From a virus: a stretch of DNA of 45,348 nt. Under the pieces are notes generated by a model. That model saw only the letters and a list, made by a program, of their open reading frames with translations, was not told the origin of the DNA and made no database searches. Positions 6,186 through 10,921 of the stretch are shown in pieces. The stretch's first letter is position 1, and each line of letters opens with the position of its first letter. The position numbers and the translations under genes were made by a program. Location of the stretch: positions 1-45,348 of the IMG/VR virus record IMGVR_UViG_3300020159_002317; one strand, given 5' to 3'.

Positions 6186-6983
6186 ATGAACATACTAATT
6201 ACCGGGTACAAAGGCTTCATAGGTCAGAATATGGTAGAAGCCTTGAGCGGGCATAATTTATCATTATTAGAGCTTGGAGACCCTATACCTCGTTTACATG
6301 GCTTGGATTGGGTTGTACATCTTGGTGCTAACAGCAGTACTACGGAAACAAACGTAGAAAAGATAATGGCTCAGAATTACGACTTTAGTATCGAGTTGTT
6401 AAACCGGTGTAATGTTGCAGATGTCAATTTACAGTACTCAAGTTCAGCTTCAGTGTACGGGCTTAAGACAGAATTCTCTGAAGACTCTCCAGTAGACCCA
6501 AAAAGTCCTTATGCATGGAGCAAATACCTATTTGATCATTATGTTCTTAATAATGCTCGGTTTTTATCAGTACATGTACAAGGTTTTCGCTATTTTAATG
6601 TGTATGGTAAGCATGAAGATCATAAAGGTAGTCAAGCCAGCCCTTATTACAAGTTTGTAAAGCAAGCCAAGGAGACCGGGGTAATAAAGTTGTTCGAAGG
6701 CTCGAATAAATTTTTAAGAGACTTTGTTCCGGTAGATTTAGTTACAAGTACACACAAAACATTTTTAAATATTAAAGAAACTGGTATTTGGAACGTAGGA
6801 ACCGGTAAAGCTCGCTCGTTTGAAGACGTAGCCAAAGAGATAGCGGGTATGTATAATGCAAAAATACAATACATACCGATGCCGGAGAATTTAAAGGGTC
6901 AATACCAAGCATATACATGTGCAAATATTGAAAAATTGGTAAATACGGTATCAAGTCATGATACCGCCAAAGAGAGATCTTAA
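6186..6983 (+). CDS. hldD: NAD-dependent sugar epimerase, HldD (RfaD)-like
   Basis: A 265-aa short-chain dehydrogenase/epimerase. The Rossmann glycines are at G7, G10 and G13, and the catalytic triad region has S86 and Y109xxxK113 (YAWSK). The second half is close to ADP-glyceromanno-heptose 6-epimerase: FRYFNVYG, HKGSQAS, LFEGSNKFLRDFVPVDL, WNVGTGKARSFEDVA and LKGQYQAYT. HldD flips C6 of ADP-heptose, the precursor of the LPS inner core. It is shorter than cellular HldD (about 310 aa), mostly in the first half. It overlaps the next gene, an HldE-type kinase, by 26 nt, which supports the heptose assignment. No ribosome site is evident; the ATG follows tRNA-Gly by 9 nt. Confidence 0.8.
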   Translation: MNILITGYKGFIGQNMVEALSGHNLSLLELGDPIPRLHGLDWVVHLGANSSTTETNVEKIMAQNYDFSIELLNRCNVADVNLQYSSSASVYGLKTEFSEDSPVDPKSPYAWSKYLFDHYVLNNARFLSVHVQGFRYFNVYGKHEDHKGSQASPYYKFVKQAKETGVIKLFEGSNKFLRDFVPVDLVTSTHKTFLNIKETGIWNVGTGKARSFEDVAKEIAGMYNAKIQYIPMPENLKGQYQAYTCANIEKLVNTVSSHDTAKERS

Positions 6984-7728
6984 AATATTACTAATCGGGG
7001 ATTGCTGCGTAGATGAGTACCATTACGGCAGTGTAGACCGTATAAGCCCGGAAGCTCCCGTACCTGTTTTAAAGGTTACCCGGGTTGATCAACGTATGGG
7101 AATGGGTGGTAACGTGTTACTTAACCTCCAATCGTTTGGCTGTAACGTTACTTTTCAGTTTGGTACAGCAAAATGCATAAAAAAACGTTATATTGATGAA
7201 CACTCTAAACAGCACATTGTAAGAGTTGATGAAGAGAGTGTCAGTTTACCGTTTGATCCTGAAACTATCCAGGATTACACCATATTCGATGCGGTAGTCA
7301 TCTCTGATTACAATAAAGGGTATTTAACCTACGGCAATATCGCTGCTATCCGTAAAAAGTATAATGGTCCGATTTTTATTGATACTAAAAAACGAGATTT
7401 AAAGCAATTTAACACGTTTTTTATTAAAATTAACCAATTGGAGTATGATAACCGTCAAAGTGATGCGGAAAGAGTAATTGTAACTATGGGGTCTAGAGGT
7501 ACTTGGTACAATCATTCTATTCACACCACTGAAAAAGTCGATGTGGTAGATGTATGCGGAGCAGGAGACACGTTTTTAGCCGCTCTTACATATGCTTTTA
7601 TTAATACGAGCGATATTATTTCGGCAATTAAGTTTGCTAACAAGTGCGCGGCAGTTACTGTTACCCACAGTGGGGTTTATGCATTAACGGACACAGACAT
7701 TAACAAGATTGTTAATGATAAAGCTTGA
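6958..7728 (+). CDS. hldE: PfkB-family kinase, HldE (RfaE) kinase-domain-like
   Basis: A 256-aa ribokinase-fold protein. The N-terminus (GDCCVDEYHYGSVDRISPEAPVPV) matches the heptose-7-phosphate kinase domain of HldE. A GG pair (50-51), VVISDYNKG (113-121) and the anion hole/catalytic GAGDT (201-205, base D204) are intact. This enzyme makes heptose 1,7-bisphosphate for ADP-heptose. Two segments are missing compared with the cellular domain: about 25 aa after FQFGT and about 20 aa after INQLEYDN. The nucleotidyltransferase half of bifunctional HldE is absent. Its start lies inside hldD, so the two are coupled. Confidence 0.75.
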   Translation: MIPPKRDLKILLIGDCCVDEYHYGSVDRISPEAPVPVLKVTRVDQRMGMGGNVLLNLQSFGCNVTFQFGTAKCIKKRYIDEHSKQHIVRVDEESVSLPFDPETIQDYTIFDAVVISDYNKGYLTYGNIAAIRKKYNGPIFIDTKKRDLKQFNTFFIKINQLEYDNRQSDAERVIVTMGSRGTWYNHSIHTTEKVDVVDVCGAGDTFLAALTYAFINTSDIISAIKFANKCAAVTVTHSGVYALTDTDINKIVNDKA

Positions 7729-7741
7729 CGTTTTTAGTTAA

Positions 7742-7873
7742 CACCCTACTATTGGGTTTGTTCTTTTACAAGACCATGTTGACGGTAATAAGAAAAATAA
7801 TTTAAGAAGTAATTTAAGGTTGCTTTGTCCAAATTGTCATTCTTATACTGACACTTGGAGGAAAAAAAAGTAA
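7742..7873 (+). pseudogene. HNH endonuclease remnant
   Basis: An open frame with no start codon encodes only the C-terminal end of an HNH nuclease: LLQDHVDGNKKNNLRSNLRL then LCPNCHSYTDTW, ending in TAA just before tRNA-Leu. This matches the usual DHIDGN...NLRLLCPNCHSQTDT finish of phage HNH homing enzymes. The upstream part is missing, so it looks like the stump of a deleted homing gene. Confidence 0.7.
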
Positions 7874-7955
7874 GCGGATGTGGCGTAATGGTAGCCGCGC
7901 TGGTCTTAGAAGCCAGTCTTTCGAGGTGTAGGTTCGAGTCCTACCATCCGCACCA
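7874..7955 (+). tRNA. tRNA-Leu (anticodon TAG)
   Basis: Acceptor GCGGATG/CATCCGC, anticodon stem CTGGT/GCCAG around CTTAGAA, variable loop of about 11 nt, T arm GTAGG/CCTAC, discriminator A, encoded CCA. Confidence 0.95.
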
Positions 7956-8004
7956 TTTTAAAAATAAAGCTTGAGGTTTACGGTTAAGGAGCTATTATGT
8001 CGTT

Positions 8005-8017
8005 GTTCTTTTATAAC
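8005..8017 (+). promoter_or_regulatory. Putative RNA-gene promoter GTTCTTTTATAAC
   Basis: The GTTCTTT + TATAAT-like element directly abuts the 5' end of the intron-containing tRNA. Similar elements precede several other RNA genes here. Confidence 0.45.
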
Positions 8018-8281
8018 GGGCGGTTAGCTCAACGGTTAGAGCAGGGGACTCATTTTTTTAGTAATGTGCACTACTAAGAGAAATCTTTATAGTGAATGGG
8101 ATCAAAGTCGGTGAAAGCCTTAGTGGTCAACGCCGAGCCAAGCCTTGAAAAAGGAAGGTGTAGAGACTTGACGGTTCCCTCCTAAAGCAAATGCTATGGA
8201 GAAGGCAAAGTCCAGAGAGCATAGTAATATGCACAAATCTAAATCCCTTGGTTAGGGGTTCGAATCCCTTACCGCCCACCA
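8018..8281 (+). tRNA. tRNA-Ile (CAT) interrupted by a group I intron
   Basis: 5' exon 8018-8053, 3' exon 8242-8281. The joined tRNA has acceptor GGGCGGT/ACCGCCC, D arm GCTC/GAGC, anticodon stem GGGGA/TCCCT and loop CTCATAA, T loop TTCGAAT, discriminator A and encoded CCA. The anticodon arm and variable loop (ACTCATAATCCCTTGGT) closely match bacterial minor tRNA-Ile2, whose C34 becomes lysidine to read AUA, so I call Ile rather than Met. Confidence 0.88.
8054..8241 (+). ncRNA. Group I intron in tRNA-Ile(CAT), IC3-like
   Basis: This 188-nt intron interrupts the anticodon loop right after CAT, the site used by the Azoarcus tRNA-Ile intron. Core motifs are clear: CAACGCCGAGCCAAGC, AAGGTGTAGAGACTTGACGG, GCAAATGCTATGG and AAAGTCCAGAGAG. 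P7 is GACTT (8165-8169) with AAGTC (8208-8212). The guide GTGA (8092-8095) pairs with exon TCAT with a G.U at the splice site. P9 is GCATA/TATGC (8219-8232). P1 holds an inserted hairpin TTAGTA/TACTAA. The last intron base (8241) reads A where group I introns end in the omega G. There is no internal ORF, but an HNH gene lies 4 nt past the tRNA. Confidence 0.9.
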
Positions 8282-8284
8282 ATT

Positions 8285-8776
8285 TTATTTATTGTCGTAC
8301 TCCCAGTGACAGTTCGGGCATAAAAATAGTATATTATTTTTTTCGTTAACTTCTTTCAACGTAGCCGTTTTAGGAAAACTTGAAATAGGTGTTATATGAC
8401 ATATTTCGACGTGTTTATTGTAGCTACAGTGATTACATACAGGGGTTAATAGTTCAGTTTTGTATTTTCTATGAGCATGAGCTCGCACTCTGTCATATCT
8501 ATTACTACCGGTACGAGCTACAACATGCTCAATAGTATAGTTGTCTGAAAGTTGAGTATTCTTACTTCTAGGGCCGCCGTGAGTATCAAATATGGTATTA
8601 GCACACACTTTACAGTATTTTTTGCTTGACATAATTAATGTTTCGCATTTAATACATTTTTTAGTTAAAGCTTTTTTAGGGTATTTTGTATTATTATAAG
8701 TAGCTGCACAAGAACGCGAACAAAACATTTTTGCGTGTTTACTTTCAATAATTAAGTTGCACTGTAAGCAATTCAT
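8285..8776 (-). CDS. HNH homing endonuclease
   Basis: A 163-aa protein. Two N-terminal zinc-ribbon-like blocks (CLQC...FCSRSC and CIKC...YCKVC) precede an HNH domain: CNHC, the HIT segment (CHITPIS), NNILFLCPNCHWEYD. This is the standard phage free-standing HNH nuclease layout. It is read toward the intron-split tRNA and stops 4 nt from it, so it may act as a partner in intron mobility. A CATAAATA box ends 5 nt before its ATG and no Shine-Dalgarno is visible. Confidence 0.85.
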   Translation of the reverse strand: MNCLQCNLIIESKHAKMFCSRSCAATYNNTKYPKKALTKKCIKCETLIMSSKKYCKVCANTIFDTHGGPRSKNTQLSDNYTIEHVVARTGSNRYDRVRAHAHRKYKTELLTPVCNHCSYNKHVEICHITPISSFPKTATLKEVNEKNNILFLCPNCHWEYDNK

Positions 8777-8781
8777 ATTAA

Positions 8782-8789
8782 TATTTATG
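8782..8789 (-). promoter_or_regulatory. T4-type late promoter box CATAAATA
   Basis: Ends 5 nt before the ATG at 8776 (minus strand). Confidence 0.65.
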
Positions 8790-8828
8790 AAATTTAACTC
8801 AAATATCTTTATTTTGACAATAGTTTTA

Positions 8829-8841
8829 GCTCTTTAACAAT
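8829..8841 (+). promoter_or_regulatory. Putative RNA-gene promoter GCTCTTTAACAAT
   Basis: Variant of the GTTCTTT element, 4 nt before tRNA-Ile(TAT). A TTGACA hexamer lies upstream at 8814-8819. Confidence 0.4.
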
Positions 8842-8845
8842 TTCT

Positions 8846-8921
8846 CCTCTTGTAGCTCAATGGTCAGAGCACATCCTTTATAAGGGTTAGGTTGCTGGTT
8901 CAAATCCAGCCAGGAGGACCA
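8846..8921 (+). tRNA. tRNA-Ile (anticodon TAT)
   Basis: Acceptor CCTCTTG/CAGGAGG, D arm GCTC/GAGC, anticodon loop TTTATAA, T arm GCTGG/CCAGC with TTCAAAT, discriminator A, encoded CCA. It reads AUA without needing lysidine. Confidence 0.93.
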
Positions 8922-8925
8922 TTTT

Positions 8926-9042
8926 TAGAGTAACCCGGTCAACACTCCAGTGGGGTCGCACCCTGCGTTATAAAGACATACAACATAAAGACTATTGCAA
9001 TGGTCCTGTGTTAATTGTCTCCGAGGAGAGTGCTATACTCTA
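8926..9042 (+). ncRNA. Structured spacer RNA
   Basis: TAGAGTA (8926-8932) pairs with TACTCTA (9036-9042), enclosing about 100 nt with internal hairpins (for example around GACTATTGCAATGGTC). No CCA and no ORF. It fills the gap between tRNA-Ile(TAT) and the next structured RNA. Confidence 0.4.
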
Positions 9043-9048
9043 TATTTT

Positions 9049-9143
9049 TAAGTAGATACCCGTTTAATGAAAATAATCGCCCAATATGTCTAGGGCTGAT
9101 TATTACGGTGCGGAAATTGACAAATACACCGAACATCTACTTA
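9049..9143 (+). ncRNA. Three-way-junction RNA
   Basis: A perfect 9-bp closing stem TAAGTAGAT/ATCTACTTA (9049-9057 with 9135-9143) encloses two arms: AATAATC-GCCC paired with GGGC-T-GATTATT, and CGGTG/CACCG. The 95-nt element ends 7 nt before tRNA-Gly(TCC). It has no CCA. This is one of the best-formed orphan RNAs in the array. Confidence 0.5.
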
Positions 9144-9150
9144 TTTCTTT

Positions 9151-9226
9151 GCGGTAGTATCTCAGTTGGTAGAGAGCGAGTTTTCCAAACTTGATGTCGC
9201 AGGTTCGATCCCTGTCTGCCGCTCCA
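9151..9226 (+). tRNA. tRNA-Gly (anticodon TCC)
   Basis: Acceptor GCGGTAG/CTGCCGC, anticodon stem CGAGT/ACTTG around TTTCCAA, T loop TTCGATC, discriminator T, encoded CCA. Confidence 0.95.
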
Positions 9227-9234
9227 ATTTTTAT

Positions 9235-9311
9235 GCCTTCGTAGCTCAAATGGATAGAGCATGCGACTTCTACTCGCCAGGTTGCAAGTTCGACTCTTGC
9301 CGGGGGCACCA
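9235..9311 (+). tRNA. tRNA-Arg (anticodon TCT)
   Basis: Acceptor GCCTTCG/CGGGGGC with wobble pairs, anticodon stem around CTTCTAC, T arm GCAAG/CTTGC, discriminator A, encoded CCA. Confidence 0.94.
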
Positions 9312-9319
9312 ATTTTTTT

Positions 9320-9392
9320 GCACTGGACTGTTGTCAACTATGAAAGTCGTACCCTCATAGTTGGAAAGGTTAAATTCCTTTTAGGTGCTCCA
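9320..9392 (+). ncRNA. Non-canonical tRNA-like RNA with CCA, no D arm
   Basis: Exactly tRNA length (73 nt). Acceptor-like GCACT with AGGTGC, T arm AAAGG/CCTTT with a 7-nt loop TTAAATT, discriminator T and CCA at 9390-9392. The middle is one 8-bp hairpin CAACTATG/CATAGTTG with a 13-nt loop instead of D plus anticodon arms. It looks like a remodelled tRNA. Confidence 0.55.
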
Positions 9393-9397
9393 TTTTC

Positions 9398-9410
9398 GTT
9401 CTTTTTATAT
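9398..9410 (+). promoter_or_regulatory. Putative RNA-gene promoter GTTCTTTTTATAT
   Basis: GTTCTTT plus a TATATT-like hexamer, 4 nt before tRNA-Ala. Confidence 0.4.
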
Positions 9411-9414
9411 TTTA

Positions 9415-9490
9415 GGGCGGTTAGCTCAGCTGATAGAGCGCTTGATTTGCATTCAAGAGGCCGAGGGTTTGAATCCCTCACTGTCCACCA
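9415..9490 (+). tRNA. tRNA-Ala (anticodon TGC)
   Basis: Acceptor GGGCGGT with ACTGTCC, anticodon stem CTTGA/TCAAG around TTTGCAT, T arm GAGGG/CCCTC, discriminator A, encoded CCA. Confidence 0.95.
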
Positions 9491-9494
9491 ATTT

Positions 9495-9569
9495 CACTGA
9501 TAGCTCAACGAAGAGCAGTTGCCAGGAAGGCAAAAGGAGAAACACCGCTTCCAGTTTCACAGTGGATCA
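9495..9569 (+). ncRNA. Degenerate tRNA-like segment
   Basis: CACTG (9495-9499) pairs with CAGTG (9560-9564). A good D-arm-like hairpin GCTC/GAGC (9503-9516) follows, then TTGC/GCAA around CAGGAAG (a GGA-like anticodon, but without U33). A T arm is not convincing and the 3' end reads GATCA, not CCA. It may be a decayed tRNA. Confidence 0.35.
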
Positions 9570-9576
9570 ATTTTAC

Positions 9577-9651
9577 GGGTCTTTGGCAGAGAAATTATGC
9601 AGCAGCCTTTTAAGCTGTATTAGGTGGGGGTAGTACCCACAGGACCCACCA
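9577..9651 (+). tRNA. tRNA-Lys (anticodon TTT), atypical T and D loops
   Basis: Every arm has the right size: acceptor GGGTCTT/AGGACCC, anticodon stem GCAGC/GCTGT around CTTTTAA, 5-nt variable loop, T stem GTGGG/CCCAC, discriminator A, encoded CCA. However, the T loop is GGTAGTA instead of TTCRANT, and the D loop GAGAAATTA lacks the GG pair, so the usual D/T loop contact cannot form normally. Confidence 0.75.
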
Positions 9652-9662
9652 TTTTGATGCTT

Positions 9663-9721
9663 GTATAAAAGTGCTTAAATCATGCAATGGGAGGATTAGG
9701 CTCGCCGCATGACCTTTATAC
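9663..9721 (+). ncRNA. Small structured RNA
   Basis: GTATAAA (9663-9669) pairs with TTTATAC (9715-9721); inside is CATGC/GCATG (9681-9711). It lies between tRNA-Lys(TTT) and the end of the convergent gene at 9743. It has no CCA. Confidence 0.35.
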
Positions 9722-9742
9722 TACGCTGTGTTTAAATGCGGG

Positions 9743-10150
9743 TTAAATTTTTAAGCTTTTAGGTTTGGTAGCGCGAATATAAACCTCACCCCAAACTTCG
9801 AGTTCGCCCATAAGAGCTTGAAACTCTTTTTGAGATAAGCTATCTAGATCTTTTAATTTAGCGTAAACTTCTTCAGCTTTTTGTTTATAAATCTCATTAA
9901 CTTTATCGTGATCGTCTTTATACACTGTTTCTAATCTTTCGCATTCAGCATAAGGCTTAGCTTTGACTGCAAAGTGAATAGCGGTTAAGGTCGCGAACCC
10001 ACCTTTTTCTTTAGAGCTATTAGCAATTTTAGCAGCGCCTGCAGCTCTCTTAGATAAAAATTGTTTAAAAGATTCTTCTGTAGTAGGATCCGGTTGTACT
10101 CTTTTTTCTAGAATAAGCTGGTACTTTTCTGTTAATGCGCTATACTTCAT
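9743..10150 (-). CDS. Hypothetical phage protein (135 aa)
   Basis: A highly charged, helix-rich protein starting MKYSALTEKYQ, with a likely coiled region near LETVYKDDHDKVNEIYKQKAEEV. No family recognised. A longer in-frame start at 10237 would run into the tmRNA gene, whereas the ATG at 10150 has a TGTAAGTA box 5 nt upstream, so I use 10150. Confidence 0.65.
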   Translation of the reverse strand: MKYSALTEKYQLILEKRVQPDPTTEESFKQFLSKRAAGAAKIANSSKEKGGFATLTAIHFAVKAKPYAECERLETVYKDDHDKVNEIYKQKAEEVYAKLKDLDSLSQKEFQALMGELEVWGEVYIRATKPKSLKI

Positions 10151-10155
10151 ATAAA

Positions 10156-10163
10156 TACTTACA
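10156..10163 (-). promoter_or_regulatory. Late promoter-like box TGTAAGTA
   Basis: Ends 5 nt before the ATG at 10150; G replaces the sixth A of TATAAATA. Confidence 0.5.
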
Positions 10164-10176
10164 AATACGTATTTAC

Positions 10177-10189
10177 GTTCTTTAACATT
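10177..10189 (+). promoter_or_regulatory. Putative tmRNA promoter GTTCTTTAACATT
   Basis: Same GTTCTTT element as before tRNA genes, ending about 3 nt before the tmRNA 5' end. Confidence 0.45.
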
Positions 10190-10192
10190 TTC

Positions 10193-10573
10193 GGGCCTGT
10201 TCTGGATTCGATTTAGTATTCGACTTATTAGAAGCAAGCAAGGTTGTTAGACCTTTTAAAACTAGCAAAAAACATAAACGGCATCAAAAACCGCATCTCT
10301 AGCCTCGTCAAAGCCTTCACTGGCTCTGAAGAGCTAGCATTCGCAGCCTAATAACTGCGTTCGAGTAGATAACACGGATTCTCGCTAAGTGTTACACTCG
10401 TCATAAAAGCGAGAATATCGTTTGATAAAACCGGAATAGATAAAACGATATTATAGTTATTCTGGAAATTTTAATACTTTGTAGCAAGGGTATTAGTCTT
10501 ATAATTGCTACTAAGCTTGTAGAAACTGATTAGAAACGTATTAAACACAGGAGTTCAAATCTCCTCAGGTCCA
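10193..10573 (+). ncRNA. ssrA: Transfer-messenger RNA (tmRNA), one-piece
   Basis: The 5' end has the tmRNA hallmark TTCTGGATTCGA. Acceptor GGGCCTG (10193-10199) pairs with CAGGTCC (10566-10572), and the T arm is AGGAG/CTCCT with TTCAAAT. The tag frame starts at GCA 10265 after AAAACTA, encodes 28 residues (AKNINGIKNR... to ...SEELAFAA) and ends with TAATAA (10349-10354). Downstream helices fit pseudoknots: CGAGT/ACTCG, AACAC/GTGTT, ATTCTCGC/GCGAGAAT, ATATCGTTT/AAACGATAT. tmRNA rescues stalled ribosomes and tags nascent chains for proteolysis. Unlike the tRNAs, its CCA is not encoded (A10573 is followed by ATT). Confidence 0.93.
10265..10351 (+). CDS. tmRNA proteolysis-tag reading frame (28 aa)
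   Basis: The resume codon is GCA (Ala). The tag is basic in its first half and ends SEELAFAA, with the hydrophobic-AA end that ClpXP-type proteases recognise. It is longer than the 10-aa E. coli tag. It is followed by a second in-frame TAA. Confidence 0.85.
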   Translation, partial: AKNINGIKNRISSLVKAFTGSEELAFAA

Positions 10574-10588
10574 ATTTTTAATGGTTAA

Positions 10589-10665
10589 GGTCTTGTAGCT
10601 CAGTCGGTTAGAGCATTATCTTGATAAGGTAAGGGTCGCTGGTTCGAACCCGGCCAGGACCACCA
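10589..10665 (+). tRNA. tRNA-Ile (anticodon GAT)
   Basis: Acceptor GGTCTTG/CAGGACC, anticodon stem TTATC/GGTAA around TTGATAA, T arm GCTGG/CCGGC, discriminator A, encoded CCA. Confidence 0.96.
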
Positions 10666-10675
10666 TAAGTATTAA

Positions 10676-10728
10676 CCCGGTGACAGTATCCGGGAGAACA
10701 ACCAAAACCCATCAGGGGTGGCGGTTCT
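10676..10728 (+). promoter_or_regulatory. Structured leader of the 33-aa gene
   Basis: Two adjacent hairpins, CCCGG/CCGGG (10676-10694) and AGAAC/GTTCT (10695-10728, enclosing ACCC/GGGT), sit between tRNA-Ile(GAT) and the ribosome site (AAAGGT) of the small gene. It may be a leader structure or another orphan RNA. Confidence 0.4.
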
Positions 10729-10749
10729 AACGAGAAAGGTAATAAACAT

Positions 10750-10851
10750 ATGGTAGTAGTAATGATAGTATCATATGGTGTAGTTGCCGGTCTTATTGGT
10801 TTTGCTTTTAGCGAATATAATAGACCGCGTCAGTCGCCATATACAAAGTAA
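10750..10851 (+). CDS. 33-aa single-pass membrane peptide
   Basis: A short ORF of 33 residues. After MVVVM the segment IVSYGVVAGLIGFAF is a clear membrane span; the tail (SEYNRPRQSPYTK) is polar. GAGAAAGGT lies about 10 nt upstream as a plausible ribosome site, unlike most genes here, and a strong terminator follows directly. Function unknown; small phage membrane peptides can act in lysis control or superinfection exclusion, but nothing specific supports that. Confidence 0.6.
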   Translation: MVVVMIVSYGVVAGLIGFAFSEYNRPRQSPYTK

Positions 10852-10861
10852 GAAAACCATA

Positions 10862-10891
10862 CCCGACTTAGGAAACTAAGTCGGGTTTTTT
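10862..10891 (+). terminator. Rho-independent terminator
   Basis: 9-bp stem CCCGACTTA/TAAGTCGGG, loop GGAAAC, then six T. It ends the tRNA/small-peptide transcript before the gene at 10922. Confidence 0.9.
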
Positions 10892-10921
10892 ATAACTTTA
10901 TTGTAAGTATAGGATATTTTA

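Noticed and set aside
8018-8281. Calling the split tRNA initiator or elongator Met
   Set aside because: The anticodon arm and variable loop match tRNA-Ile2 closely, and a separate elongator Met tRNA is present at 12977.
9103-9633. Several ORFs of 64-82 aa over the tRNA cluster
   Set aside because: They are translations of tRNA-Gly, -Arg and -Ala (for example VELATWRVEVA- and GSNLRH-type strings), a well-known artefact.
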